Positions 1 to 9,130 of a stretch of DNA of 64,000 nt are shown here, piece after piece. The translations under genes were made by a program, and so were the position numbers. Under the pieces are notes generated by a model that saw only the letters and a list, made by a program, of their open reading frames with translations, had not been told where the DNA came from and did not search any database. The stretch's first letter is position 1. Every line of letters begins with the position of its first letter. This stretch comes from Levilactobacillus lindianensis (GTDB lineage: Bacteria > Bacillota > Bacilli > Lactobacillales > Lactobacillaceae), in contig NZ_RHOD01000001.1 in NCBI RefSeq assembly GCF_003946095.1, positions 62,001 through 126,000 of the forward strand, in the 5' to 3' direction.

Positions 1-176
1 TCACCCTCCTTGGGCTTATCAAGACCAGCAATCAACGACAGAAACGTCGTCTTCCCGGTCCCACTGTGCCCCAGAATCGCGTAGGACTTGCCCGACTCAA
101 AGGTCAGGTTAATGCCTTGAAACAACGGTTGTGTTTTGTCCTGGTACCAATACCCCAGGTCTTGTGTTTTTAACAT
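1..176 (-). CDS. ABC transporter ATP-binding protein, N-terminal part (cut by window edge)
   Basis: About 58 residues are visible, beginning [12 protein letters not shown] and containing a Walker A motif (GHSGTGKTT) around residue 37. The rest, including the signature and Walker B motifs, lies beyond position 1. The start ATG at 174-176 follows an AAGGAGGA ribosome binding site at 183-190. It lies 12 bp after the stop of the permease gene at 189-1634, so both are likely in one operon and form a MacB/LolD-type exporter, the ATPase being cytoplasmic. Substrate is unknown. Confidence 0.9.
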   Translation of the reverse strand, partial: MLKTQDLGYWYQDKTQPLFQGINLTFESGKSYAILGHSGTGKTTFLSLIAGLDKPKEG

Positions 177-188
177 CGACAGTCCTCC

Positions 189-1634
189 TTAGGAAAACAG
201 TACTTTCTTCGGCTCCAGTCGCAGAATCCCACCGGAAGCGATCATGATCGACAGGAAGGTAATGGCTAAGCCAAATCCGCCGAGTTCGGCGAGGTCAACG
301 GCACTCACCGCAATCTCTAAATTGGGATCCTTAGTCTTGGTACTCGTGGCCTGCATGTTGCCTGGACCACCACTACCCTTAGTCCCACCAGGTTGGCCGC
401 CGCCCGGTTGACCGGACGTGGTGCTTGTGGTGGTTTGCGTCGTGGTACTCTGTGAAACTAGCTGTGAACCCAGTTGATTCCCGACAAATTTCCCACCGGC
501 ACCCGCAATCGCAATGGCCACTACGATCACCATCAACATTTCCGTAAAGAACTGCGCCACAATCTTCCAGCGTGCTTCACCGAGGGATAAGAGCACGCCA
601 ATTTCAAAGCGTCGTTCGCGAATCATCAGGATGACAATCAAAGCCAGAATAATCGTTCCGGCAATGGCCACCAACCAGACAATCTTGTTGGCGAAACCTT
701 CCACGTTGTCCATGGACGCCTTGACGGACTGATAGCTGGCATCATCGGTACTCAGGGAATACTTACTGCTGATCAGCTTATTCCCAGCCTTTTTGGTAGC
801 ACTGACCTTGGCCGGATTAGTCACGTTAAAAGTAACCGAATCGGCTGTTCCCGCATACTTGCTGCCCTTAATGGTATTGGCCAGGGTGTATGAGGCGTAG
901 ATCGTGTTCGACGGATCGGTACTCATGGGGCCAGCACTAGCGGAACTGGTCGAGCTGGCCTTGTAAATCCCGACAATCTTCACTTTCACCGTGTTCTTGT
1001 CGCCACTGGTCTCCTTGAACGTCATGGTATCGCCAACGGTCAAATTGTTTTGACTGGCCAGTTCCTTTTCGATGACCACATTATTCGTATTCTTATCACT
1101 GGCCGTGATGCCGCGCCCCTTGGTAATCTTGCTTTGACTATCGCTAAAGGTCGTGGTCAGGCTAGTGGCGGTCACCCCATCAATCTGGGTGTCCCCGGAA
1201 CTCGTGGATGACTTCATTCCACCTGGGCCACCACTATTTCCACCCATCCCGGTGGTCGTCGAGACCGTATCGTATGACTTGGCATTCGCCGACGTGCTAC
1301 TCGTCACGTTGTAATTTTTGATGTTACTGAGCTTGGCAATCTTCGTCGCGTCGCTTAATTTCACCGGCGTCAGCGTTAGCTTCGGTCGGCTCGTTTTACT
1401 ACTGGAACTACTACTGCTCTGACTCATCTTCTTAAACGCTGCCTGCCGATTTGCCGACAGGGTCATGGTGGCGCCGGCGTCATTCTTAGCCGTTTCGGTC
1501 GCCTTGACCGCTGCGCTCCGAATCAGTAATCCTGCCAACACAAACATTAAAATCGCGGACGAGACCAGAATCAGTAAGATTGACCGTCCTTTCTTTGCCC
1601 AAATATTTAACCAGGCTCGTTTGAAAAAGTTCAT
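189..1634 (-). CDS. ABC transporter permease, MacB/FtsX-like
   Basis: The protein is about 481 residues. An N-terminal membrane helix (residues about 15-40) is followed by a large Ser/Thr-rich extracellular domain with Gly-rich patches. Three further helices sit near the C-terminus; the first two of these are separated from the last by a second Ser/Thr/Gly/Pro-rich loop. This layout is typical of MacB-type mechanotransmission permeases, which do not carry substrate across the bilayer themselves but drive periplasmic or extracellular partners. An ATG five codons upstream (1649) is possible, but GGAGG sits 8 bases before the ATG at 1634, so I prefer that start. The ATPase gene follows 12 bp later. 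The export substrate cannot be deduced; the low-complexity loops are unusual but common in lactobacilli. Confidence 0.88.
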   Translation of the reverse strand: MNFFKRAWLNIWAKKGRSILLILVSSAILMFVLAGLLIRSAAVKATETAKNDAGATMTLSANRQAAFKKMSQSSSSSSSKTSRPKLTLTPVKLSDATKIAKLSNIKNYNVTSSTSANAKSYDTVSTTTGMGGNSGGPGGMKSSTSSGDTQIDGVTATSLTTTFSDSQSKITKGRGITASDKNTNNVVIEKELASQNNLTVGDTMTFKETSGDKNTVKVKIVGIYKASSTSSASAGPMSTDPSNTIYASYTLANTIKGSKYAGTADSVTFNVTNPAKVSATKKAGNKLISSKYSLSTDDASYQSVKASMDNVEGFANKIVWLVAIAGTIILALIVILMIRERRFEIGVLLSLGEARWKIVAQFFTEMLMVIVVAIAIAGAGGKFVGNQLGSQLVSQSTTTQTTTSTTSGQPGGGQPGGTKGSGGPGNMQATSTKTKDPNLEIAVSAVDLAELGGFGLAITFLSIMIASGGILRLEPKKVLFS

Positions 1635-1729
1635 GCGAGTCGCCTCCATTCATAACATGTGATCGATTATGGCAAACCGGGCTTATCGCAAACCTAAAAC
1701 GCGGGCCGTAACGGTCTCTGACGGCACAC

Positions 1730-1767
1730 AAAAAAACGACGATATCCCGCAGGACACCGCCGTTTTG
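1730..1767 (-). terminator. Rho-independent terminator of the AI-2E family gene
   Basis: On the minus strand a 13-bp stem (AACGGCGGTGTCC with GGATATCGTCGTT, three G-U pairs) with a 4-base loop is followed by a run of T. It lies about 40 bp after the stop at 1805. Confidence 0.8.
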
Positions 1768-1804
1768 ACTCGTTTTTAAAATTAATCGACCTGTTAATAA
1801 AACG

Positions 1805-2980
1805 TTAAGGCTCACCCAGCCGATCCTCTGGTGGGAAGACGTCCGGATAGAGCGCCGAATATTCCTGATACCACTCGAAGGCAGTGGTTACCAACACTTT
1901 GAGGACGGCAAAGCCCGGCACCCCAAAGATGACCCCGATCAGACCAAACATCTTACCGCTGGCCAGCAAGACGAAGACAATGGTAATTGGGTGCATCGCC
2001 AAACTGTTTCCCATAATCAGGGGTGACAAGACTTGGGTCTCCAAGACCCATTCAATCAGGTAGACAATCACGACACCCAGTAGCATCGACGGACTCGTCA
2101 CAACCCCCATGATAATCGCTGGGATCAGCGCAATCGCCGACCCAAAGTAAGGAATCAAGTTCAGGGGCCCCGCGATTAGTCCGATCAAGATGGCGTAGGG
2201 CAGTCCAATGATGGAATAGCCCGCCGTAAAGATAATCATGACACACAATGCCACGGTGAGTTGGCCACGCACATAGGAACTAACCTTGGCGTTCATCTTG
2301 TCGAGCATGATCACAAAGCGTTCCCGGTAGGCCGTTGGAACGACCTGACTGACGAAGTGTGGGAATTGGGCCCCATCCTTCAACATGAAGAAGAGCACCA
2401 TTGGCGCTGTAATCAGCGTGATAATCCAGTCGCTCACCGTCGTCACAACATTCCCCAAAGAACTCAAGGTTCCCGTCAGAATATTCCAACCTCGTTGCGA
2501 GAAGTAAGTCGTCACACGGTGGTTGACCTCGGCAAGATTAGCCGCTGACACCCAGTGATGCTTCTGATTCATGGTGCTGAGTTTTCGCATGACATCGTTG
2601 GCAAACTGCGGTAACGCCGCAATAATCCCGGTTGTCTGCTTCGTAAGAAATGGAATCAACATTAGGAAGATCACGACGATAATGGCAATTGTCACCAGCA
2701 TGGCGATCGCAATCGCCAGACCTTCCTTTAACTTCAACCGGCGTTCCATGAAATGCACGAACGGATCGAGGACGTAATACAGGATCCCCGCCACCACGAT
2801 CGCCGGCGCCGTAATACCAATAAATTTCCAAACCGGATCCAACAGACCGGCGTTTTGGACGAGCTCATTGACCACTAATAAAAGCAAAAAAATATTTAGC
2901 AATAATATTGTAATATGATTGTTTAAAAACCGTTGGTAGAACCAGGAAAATCCCGATTCTGGCTGTCGCAGTTTATTCAA
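1805..2980 (-). CDS. AI-2E family transporter (PerM/YdbI-like membrane protein)
   Basis: About 391 residues with two N-terminal helices (residues about 25-75), a helix near 90-115, an amphipathic soluble segment, and four to five C-terminal helices (about 200-370). This matches the AI-2E/PerM family. Members have been linked to export of signalling molecules or to Na+/H+ antiport; the substrate here is unknown. A TTG 15 bases further upstream would give a longer protein, but GGGAGGGG lies between the two TTG codons, so the second TTG (2978-2980) is the better start. It is monocistronic, with its own terminator, and is preceded by two large structured repeats. Confidence 0.85.
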   Translation of the reverse strand: MNKLRQPESGFSWFYQRFLNNHITILLLNIFLLLLVVNELVQNAGLLDPVWKFIGITAPAIVVAGILYYVLDPFVHFMERRLKLKEGLAIAIAMLVTIAIIVVIFLMLIPFLTKQTTGIIAALPQFANDVMRKLSTMNQKHHWVSAANLAEVNHRVTTYFSQRGWNILTGTLSSLGNVVTTVSDWIITLITAPMVLFFMLKDGAQFPHFVSQVVPTAYRERFVIMLDKMNAKVSSYVRGQLTVALCVMIIFTAGYSIIGLPYAILIGLIAGPLNLIPYFGSAIALIPAIIMGVVTSPSMLLGVVIVYLIEWVLETQVLSPLIMGNSLAMHPITIVFVLLASGKMFGLIGVIFGVPGFAVLKVLVTTAFEWYQEYSALYPDVFPPEDRLGEP

Positions 2981-3129
2981 AACGACCCCTCCCAAAATTG
3001 GCTTACTCCTAGTTTACGGCTCAATGGCGGCCGTGACTAGCCCGAATCGCGAATTCTTCCACATCTCTCATTCTAAAATTAATGAAAGGCCGATAGGACT
3101 TGATCTTGAATTTTGTCTTTGTCCGGGTC

Positions 3130-3299
3130 GCCTACGGCCACCAGACGCCACCCGGTGAGGCAGACCTGAAGCCAAAGAGCGGTCTTCAGGGCAACCTTGA
3201 ACCTCGAAACCTACGAGTTTCAAAGTTGGCCGTGCTCTAAGCCGAGACAGAACCTCGGCTTAGACCACCGACACGGGGTTCTGTCTGGTGTCCTCCGGC
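3130..3299 (-). repeat. Structured intergenic element, copy 1 (minus orientation)
   Basis: Read on the minus strand: an outer stem (GGACACCAGAC with GTCTGGTGGCC, some mismatches), box CCGTGTCG, hairpin I (perfect CTAAGCCGAG/CTCGGCTTAG), hairpin II (CAACTTTGAAACTCG with CGAGGTTCAAGGTTG) and hairpin III (CTGAAG-A-CC with GGCTTCAG). It closely resembles the copy at 48988-49159. Copies 1 and 2 are head to head about 180 bp apart in a 720-bp intergenic region that otherwise holds no gene. Confidence 0.8.
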
Positions 3300-3482
3300 T
3301 GGGATTGACGGAAGTTTCTGACACCGAGTGTTCCATGATAATATCCAATCACCAATCATGACTGCCGCTTTTGGCAAATCATGGCCAGCCGCTAGACTAG
3401 CGTTTTGAAACACCTACTCCAGACAAGGCACGGACTACACCATATGAAGAAACCCTACAGATAAACCATTTTGATAGTTTCA

Positions 3483-3659
3483 GCCGCAGGTGGTCAGGGA
3501 TGGAACCCCGTGTCGAGACTGTTTGGTCGGTGGTCTGCCGGCCTTACAGCCTGGGACGACTTTAAGACCCACGGTTTTGTGGGGCTTAAAGCGAGGGTGA
3601 AGACCGCTTCTCAGGCTTCAACCGGTCCCCACAGGGTGGAATCCCTGGCCACCTGCGGC
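3483..3659 (+). repeat. Structured intergenic element, copy 2 (plus orientation)
   Basis: The outer stem is 19 bp with a single G-U pair (starts GCCGCAGGTGG, ends CCACCTGCGGC). Inside are CCGTGTCG, hairpin I (CTGT..ACAG around CGG/CCG), hairpin II (CTTTAAGACCCAC with GTGGGGCTTAAAG), hairpin III (GGTGAAGACC with GGCTTCAACC) and CCCCACAG. A 66-codon open frame overlaps it, but this follows the repeat and is not a gene. Confidence 0.82.
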
Positions 3660-3717
3660 GGCCCAGACTAAAAACAATAAGAAAAAAGCACTGTCCGTAG
3701 ACAATGCCTTTAATAAA

Positions 3718-4365
3718 CTAGTCTTTCGTGTTCTGGGCCACCTTAACCGTGGTATCGGCCGCTTGGCCTTTGACGGTGTAGGTTTGCTTGCCATCTTGCC
3801 AGGTTACCGTGTTGTCCTTGTCATCATCGGTCTTGCTGTAGACCGTGACCGCCCCGGTATCCGCGCTCTTAGGCAGGCTACGCTTACTCAATTGCTGGTT
3901 GACCTGCTTGGCAAATTGAGTTGGGGTTCCCGTCTGATCGGCGTTGCTGGTAACCGCCGTTACTGACCAATCGCCCTTGGTCCAGTGGACGTAGGTATGG
4001 CCCATGACGCCTTGAACGACGGCGCTCGTCGACTTGTTCAACTTAACCGTTTCACCATCAGCGTTACCGACATAATCCACTTGATCCTTGGCCGTGGCAC
4101 TAGTGCCGTAAGTCTTCTTTTGCAGAGTCGTGGACTGATCGCCAGTCGTCTGGTCCGTATATTTGACCGTGTAATTCTGCTTGGTTCCACTAGCCGTCGT
4201 GGCCGTTACCTTAGTGCCATCAACGGATGCCGAGCTCGGTGCCACCGTCTGACCGGTGGAACTGACATCGTTAGCCGCGTGCATCTGGAGAACACTGCCG
4301 GAACCCAGTGCTAGCACCGCCAAAGCCGCCGTAACGGCCGTGATTAATTTCGTTTTACGTTGCAT
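3718..4365 (-). CDS. Small secreted protein, function unknown
   Basis: The protein has 215 residues. A signal peptide covers residues about 1-30 (basic start, hydrophobic core LITAVTAALAVLALGSG, likely cleavage after MHAA). The mature part is hydrophilic, rich in Thr, Lys, Asp and Gln, with alternating beta-like stretches and no Cys, so it is probably extracellular or wall-associated. No catalytic motif is recognisable. It starts 21 bp after the stop of the GH25 lysozyme gene, so the two are probably co-transcribed and it may act at the cell wall. GAGAGG lies about 10 bases before the ATG. The functional inference from its neighbour is weak. Confidence 0.75.
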   Translation of the reverse strand: MQRKTKLITAVTAALAVLALGSGSVLQMHAANDVSSTGQTVAPSSASVDGTKVTATTASGTKQNYTVKYTDQTTGDQSTTLQKKTYGTSATAKDQVDYVGNADGETVKLNKSTSAVVQGVMGHTYVHWTKGDWSVTAVTSNADQTGTPTQFAKQVNQQLSKRSLPKSADTGAVTVYSKTDDDKDNTVTWQDGKQTYTVKGQAADTTVKVAQNTKD

Positions 4366-4386
4366 CTTTATCCAACCTCTCTTCGC

Positions 4387-5733
4387 TTATTTCTTGACGT
4401 GACCGTGCAATGCCGTGACGTAATTGCCATTGGTTAAGACGTAGTAACGAGAACCCGTCGACCGCTTCTTAATTGCCGTGACGTTAAGCGTGGTGCCCTT
4501 CTTATACGATTTAACGCGACTCGCCTTAGTCATTGATGTCTTATTGTAAGCATAGATTTTTTGCTTGGTGGTAATCGTCTTCGACGAATTCATACTTTCA
4601 AAATAGGCATGGTTTAACCGGGCTAAGTTGGCAGTAATGTATCCTTTGTCAGTCTTGATGCGGTAGGACTTGCCATCCGGTGCCTTGACAACTTTACCCG
4701 CAACCTGCGTTCCATTCTTGTACTTCTGCCCCGTCTTCTTGGTCAGACTAGAATCAGAATAGATATTCACATTATCGTGTAAATTGAAGGACCCATGTTG
4801 GCCGACCCAGTAGCCGGTAACGTCTTGTGACAGGACCCATTGGCCCAGTTCCTTAATATACAATTCTTGTTTAGAATTCGACATGGTCAGTGGTTTGACG
4901 TCAGAAATCGTGTAGAATTTCTGGCGATCGGACGTGTCAATCTTCGACCGATCAACGTACTTGGAAGCCCCTTTATGTAAATAAACGTGCTGACCGCTCC
5001 GGAAACTACTGTATGAATACGTGTGCGCTAATGCCGTCGTCAAGCCATCCGTCCACCAACTGATTGGGTGAACCGACGTTTCGGCCCGACTATTGTCCGT
5101 GGCCTCACCTAATGAAGATAGGTAATTACTATCCGTGTACTGCCACAATGCAAACGAAATCGTTGGCGTATAGGAATAGTTGGCGATCCATTGGGCATCA
5201 AATTTCGTCCGGGCACTATTGGCATAAGTTGTCGCAAAGGATTGATAAGAATAGAAGATTAATTTCTTGCCGGTCAGTGAACTCATTTCGTCATACCAGG
5301 CCTTAACAGCGGCGTTCGTGGTCCCCGAGGTCACATCATTTTCTTCGAAATCCAGTGCATAGAACTTGGCATTCTTATTCGACCGATTGTAGAAGTTCTT
5401 GGCTTCCGTCTTGGCGCTCGCCGCACTGGTAAAGGTGGCGTAATCGTACTCCCCAAACGGAATCCCGTACTTCGCATAAAGTGAGGTATTGTTGGCAGCA
5501 TACTTATCCACGTAGGATGACCCATACTGCCGGCGGTTGATGACAAATGAAACCTGATTCTTCAAATTTGAAACCTGCGTTGACGTTAACTTCCCCTGCC
5601 ATTCGGAAATATCGGGAATGGCGAGTGTACTGGCGCTGGCAACGGTCTGACCGCCCCAAGCGATTCCAACGAGGGCACTGGCGGCAACCGCTGCTTGGGT
5701 TAACCGCTTGGCCCAACGATGATTAGTTGACAT
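4387..5733 (-). CDS. Secreted GH25 lysozyme with C-terminal wall-binding repeats
   Basis: 448 residues. A signal peptide (about 1-35, cleavage near ASA-STLAIP) precedes a GH25 (Cpl-1/Lyc-type) N-acetylmuramidase domain, residues about 38-235. DISEWQG (D41) and YALDFEEND (D128, E130) match the conserved acidic positions of the family. The rest, about 240-448, holds SH3-like/DUF5776-type repeats (NGTQVAGKV...GYITAN, KGTTLNVTA...NYVTA) that typically bind the lactobacillar wall. It should hydrolyse the beta-1,4 MurNAc-GlcNAc bond during wall turnover. It lies upstream of the secreted protein at 3718-4365 and is divergent from purH across a 594-bp spacer. Confidence 0.93.
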   Translation of the reverse strand: MSTNHRWAKRLTQAAVAASALVGIAWGGQTVASASTLAIPDISEWQGKLTSTQVSNLKNQVSFVINRRQYGSSYVDKYAANNTSLYAKYGIPFGEYDYATFTSAASAKTEAKNFYNRSNKNAKFYALDFEENDVTSGTTNAAVKAWYDEMSSLTGKKLIFYSYQSFATTYANSARTKFDAQWIANYSYTPTISFALWQYTDSNYLSSLGEATDNSRAETSVHPISWWTDGLTTALAHTYSYSSFRSGQHVYLHKGASKYVDRSKIDTSDRQKFYTISDVKPLTMSNSKQELYIKELGQWVLSQDVTGYWVGQHGSFNLHDNVNIYSDSSLTKKTGQKYKNGTQVAGKVVKAPDGKSYRIKTDKGYITANLARLNHAYFESMNSSKTITTKQKIYAYNKTSMTKASRVKSYKKGTTLNVTAIKKRSTGSRYYVLTNGNYVTALHGHVKK

Positions 5734-6094
5734 AATTTAGCACTTCCCTGCTTAAAATTTGGTGTGCCCTACTCCTAAAAACTGGTGTTGTTGCTTCCCC
5801 GACACCAAAATCTCCCCGACGCTTTTGCTCACCACCTCACGCTTAAAGTCATCTTTAAGGATAGGCTTCTTAAATGTGCATTCGATAACAGCAGGATTTC
5901 AGTTCGATTACCGCATTTTACAATTATATTTATTACAAGAACGCCGTTAAATCAACGATGGTAGTGATTATCCGGCTTAAGAATGATTAGTGGATTTAAT
6001 AGGAAAAGTGACCATATTGGCGATACGGTGAATTACTTATTAGGTGATCTAGGCCCCTTTTTCACAAATCATGACAATTAGCGACTTTTAATCA
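5734..6094. other. AT-rich intergenic spacer, no gene seen
   Basis: The space between the lysozyme and purH starts is AT-rich. I find no RNA gene, riboswitch or convincing reading frame in it. It should hold the lysozyme promoter. The operator candidate and the purH promoter are listed separately. Confidence 0.5.
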
Positions 6095-6121
6095 GTATTG
6101 TTCGCAAATAACGAACAATAC
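6095..6121. promoter_or_regulatory. Perfect 10-bp inverted repeat with CGAAC cores (PurR-box-like operator candidate)
   Basis: GTATTGTTCG and CGAACAATAC are separated by 7 bases; another TGTTCGGT half-site follows at 6122-6129. CGAAC cores are the hallmark of Gram-positive PurR boxes, but the usual spacing between boxes is about 16-17 bases, so this arrangement is atypical. It lies about 140 bp upstream of the purH -35 and between divergent genes, so it could serve either. Confidence 0.5.
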
Positions 6122-6259
6122 TGTTCGGTAACATGCTAACGACTAATAAATGATTACCCAAAGCAAAGTCCGATTATAAGTGAATTTATAGATTGGTTAC
6201 TTTACTTTCTATCGTTAGGCTTCTGAGCTAAATATACGAATTATTATAATTTGTTCCCG

Positions 6260-6288
6260 TTGATTGTTCAGGATAATTCCCGTATGAT
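6260..6288 (+). promoter_or_regulatory. purH promoter
   Basis: TTGATT (6260-6265), a 17-bp spacer and TATGAT (6283-6288). The ribosome binding site AGGAGG (6316-6321) precedes the ATG at 6328. Confidence 0.65.
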
Positions 6289-6327
6289 AGCTCTAACAGC
6301 TTTTACTCACATTTAGGAGGTTATCTT

Positions 6328-7857
6328 ATGCGCCGTGCCCTACTCAGTGTTGCCGACAAGACTGGCATTGTCGACTTTGCTCACACGTTGATTGCCAATG
6401 ACTTTGAACTGGTTTCTACCGGCGGGACCCAAGCCGTCTTGGCCGATGCCGGCATCCCCGTGATTCCCATCGAAGAGGTTACGCAGTTTCCAGAAATGCT
6501 AGACGGCCGCGTTAAGACCCTCAATCCACGGGTTTTCGGCGGCATTCTCGCTAAACGAGATGATCCTAATCACCAACAAACGTTGGCTGAACACGCGATT
6601 ACCCCGATCGATCTGGTCTGCGTCAACCTCTATCCCTTTGCCGAGACCATCAGTCAACCAGATGTCACGCTAGCCGCGGCAGTCGAACAGATTGATATCG
6701 GTGGCCCGAGCCTCATCCGCGCCGCCGCCAAAAACTATCGGGATGTTCTCGTGGTCTGCGATGTCGCCGATTACGATCAGGTCGGGCAGGCCTTAGTGGC
6801 CCACAGCGATACCCTGCCATTTAGAAAACATCTGGCCGCCAAGGTCTTTCACCACACGGCCCACTACGACGCCGTCATTGCGACGTACCTGACGGACGAA
6901 GCCAAGCCTGATACCCTGACCCTCACCTATAAACGCAAGGAAGCCCTGCGTTACGGCGAGAATCCGCAGCAGACGGCCACCTTCTATCAGGACTACCAGC
7001 CATCTCCGTTTTCGATCGCCGCGGCAAAACAACTTCACGGTAAGCCCCTTTCCTTCAACAACATTAAGGACGCCGACGCCGCGCTCGGGCTAATTCGTGA
7101 ATTCAGCGACCCGACCGTCGTGGCCTTAAAGCATATGAACCCGTGTGGAATTGGCACCGACGATGTCCTCGAACGTGCCTGGGACAAATGTTACGCCGCT
7201 GACTCCATGTCGATCTTTGGAGGTATCATCGTCCTCAATCGGCCGGTCGATTTGGCAACCGCCAAGAAGATGCATCAACTCTTCTTGGAAATCATCATTG
7301 CCCCCGCCTTCGATAATGACGCCTATGATGTGTTGGCAAAGAAGAAAAATCTGCGCCTGTTGACGGTCGACTTCAGCGCAGCTAACGATGCTGAACCCGA
7401 TGAGTTGGTTAGCGTCCGCGGGGGCCTTTTACGCCAGGAACGTGACGAAATCATCGACGACCCCGCAACCTTCCAGACCGTTAGCAATGCCCAGCCAACG
7501 CCGGAACAACTCGCAGCCATTGCCTTTGGCCTAAAGGCGATTAAGTTCGTCAAGAGTAACGCCATCGTCGTCAACACCATCGATCAGACCTTAGGGATTG
7601 GGCCCGGGCAAATGAATCGGATCGACGCCTTAAAGATTGCGGTGGATAAGGCCGAAGAGAAACCAAACTACGATCGTGCGGTTCTGGTTTCCGACGCCTT
7701 CTTCCCCATGGCCGACTGCGTTCAATACGCCGCCGAACATGGGATTCGCGTCATTGCGGAACCCGGCGGTAGCATCCGCGATCAGGCTTCCATCGACATG
7801 GCCAACGAACACAACGTGGCCCTGGTCTTCACGAATCATCGTCACTTCAGACATTAA
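6328..7857 (+). CDS. purH: Bifunctional AICAR transformylase / IMP cyclohydrolase
   Basis: 509 residues, the normal PurH length. The N-terminal MGS-like IMP cyclohydrolase domain (about 1-190) carries STGGTQAVL and [17 protein letters not shown]. The AICAR transformylase domain (about 200-509) has YGENPQQTA, the KHMNPCGIG signature and a C-terminal PGGSIRDQ segment. It performs the last two steps of de novo purine synthesis, AICAR to FAICAR to IMP, using 10-formyl-tetrahydrofolate. The gene stands alone with its own promoter and terminator; no other pur gene is in the window. It may therefore serve AICAR recycling, or the rest of the pathway may be elsewhere. Confidence 0.97.
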   Translation: MRRALLSVADKTGIVDFAHTLIANDFELVSTGGTQAVLADAGIPVIPIEEVTQFPEMLDGRVKTLNPRVFGGILAKRDDPNHQQTLAEHAITPIDLVCVNLYPFAETISQPDVTLAAAVEQIDIGGPSLIRAAAKNYRDVLVVCDVADYDQVGQALVAHSDTLPFRKHLAAKVFHHTAHYDAVIATYLTDEAKPDTLTLTYKRKEALRYGENPQQTATFYQDYQPSPFSIAAAKQLHGKPLSFNNIKDADAALGLIREFSDPTVVALKHMNPCGIGTDDVLERAWDKCYAADSMSIFGGIIVLNRPVDLATAKKMHQLFLEIIIAPAFDNDAYDVLAKKKNLRLLTVDFSAANDAEPDELVSVRGGLLRQERDEIIDDPATFQTVSNAQPTPEQLAAIAFGLKAIKFVKSNAIVVNTIDQTLGIGPGQMNRIDALKIAVDKAEEKPNYDRAVLVSDAFFPMADCVQYAAEHGIRVIAEPGGSIRDQASIDMANEHNVALVFTNHRHFRH

Positions 7858-7868
7858 AAAAACACACC

Positions 7869-7916
7869 TAAGCGCATGGCGGTTTCATCGTTGGGAACTG
7901 CTATGCGCCTTTTCTG
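7869..7916 (+). terminator. Rho-independent terminator of purH
   Basis: GCGCATGGCGGTT pairs with AACTGCTATGCGC around an 11-base loop, followed by CTTTTCT. Confidence 0.75.
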
Positions 7917-8104
7917 TCGATTGCTTTATTTCACGTTAACCAGAACGCTTTCACTGATATCGAGAAAGTACTTGAGACCCATTAGTAACTTGCCGAAGAA
8001 AGTCGTTTAATTCGAGCGCAATTTACCCCATAATGGGATTATCCAGTTATCATCGACTCAGAATAAGTTGTTCGAACTTAGATTTACTGGGGGAGTTGAT
8101 CTGA

Positions 8105-9118
8105 ATGAAAACACTAACTGCACCACGGCTGACCTTAGTTGTGCCGTGTTATAACGAAGAACCAATGTTACCCAAGAGCGCACCAGTCTTAAGCGCCATT
8201 TTGCATCGTCTCATGGATAGCAACCAGATTGCGACTGACAGCAAGATTCTCTTTGTCGACGATGGTAGCCGCGACCATACCTGGACCATCATTACGCAAC
8301 TCCGACAGGCAGACACCCTGTTTACCGGACTGAAATTCAGCCGCAACTTTGGTCAAGAGGCCGCGCTGATGGCGGGCATGCAAGTTGCCCAGCCCTTCTC
8401 CGACCTCATCATTACCATCGACGCCGACCTACAAGATGACCCGCGGATTATCGGGTCTATGGTGCAACAAGCCAAGGAAGGCTTCGACATCGTCTATGGT
8501 GTCCGCAATGATCGATCCACCGATACCTGGTTCAAGCGCACCACGGCCGAGGCCTTTTATTGGACAATGGGGAAGCTCGGCGTCGACCTGGTGCCGAACC
8601 ACTCCGACTTCCGGCTATTGAGTCACCGAGCCGTAGCCGCTTTGATGACCTACACCGAATCCGAACCCTTCATTCGGGGGATCATCCCCAAGCTAGGGTT
8701 CCCAAGTACCAAGCTCTACTACAAGCGTCAACCACGGACTGCCGGCACCTCAAAGTATCCGCTTAAGCGCATGTTACGTTTCGCCTTAGACGGGATCTTT
8801 TCACTGTCTCTGGCGCCGTTACGCGCCATCATGTACCTGGGCTTTACCATCTGCGGCGCCGCAACCATCGCCTTATTATGGATGCTAGGCTTGCATTTAA
8901 ATGGCCTCACTACTAGCAATGCTCTCTTGACCTCACTCTGGTTACTCGGTGGCCTACAGCTGATTGGCTTGGGTGTCATTGGTGAATACGTTGGGCGAGT
9001 CCTAAAAGAAACCCAACACCGGCCCCGTTTCATCATTCAAACGGAAACCTACTCTGCGGCATTCTTAACCCGACCGCTGACAATCACGCAACACCTCGAT
9101 CACCAATCTATTAGATAG
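8105..9118 (+). CDS. GT2 family glycosyltransferase (polyprenyl-phosphate type)
   Basis: 337 residues. The N-terminal GT-A domain has LVVPCYNEEPMLP, a FVDDGSRDHTW nucleotide-binding motif and the acidic DADLQDDP motif near residue 104. Two C-terminal helices (about 235-300) anchor it in the membrane, as in GtrB, CsbB and DPM1-like enzymes. These transfer a sugar from a UDP-sugar to undecaprenyl phosphate on the cytoplasmic side. It is 12 bp upstream of a GT-C glycosyltransferase gene, fitting a multi-component envelope glycosylation system in which the lipid-linked sugar is the donor. No GtrA-like flippase gene is adjacent. The acceptor polymer is unknown. Confidence 0.92.
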   Translation: MKTLTAPRLTLVVPCYNEEPMLPKSAPVLSAILHRLMDSNQIATDSKILFVDDGSRDHTWTIITQLRQADTLFTGLKFSRNFGQEAALMAGMQVAQPFSDLIITIDADLQDDPRIIGSMVQQAKEGFDIVYGVRNDRSTDTWFKRTTAEAFYWTMGKLGVDLVPNHSDFRLLSHRAVAALMTYTESEPFIRGIIPKLGFPSTKLYYKRQPRTAGTSKYPLKRMLRFALDGIFSLSLAPLRAIMYLGFTICGAATIALLWMLGLHLNGLTTSNALLTSLWLLGGLQLIGLGVIGEYVGRVLKETQHRPRFIIQTETYSAAFLTRPLTITQHLDHQSIR

Positions 9119-9130
9119 GAGGGACCTCTC

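Noticed and set aside
3471-3671. A 66-codon open frame across structured copy 2
   Set aside because: It follows the repeat exactly, has no ribosome binding site, and its composition is explained by the stems.
5734-6327. Purine or guanine riboswitch before purH
   Set aside because: No conserved purine-riboswitch core or anti-terminator pair could be found; only the inverted repeat and a normal promoter are present.
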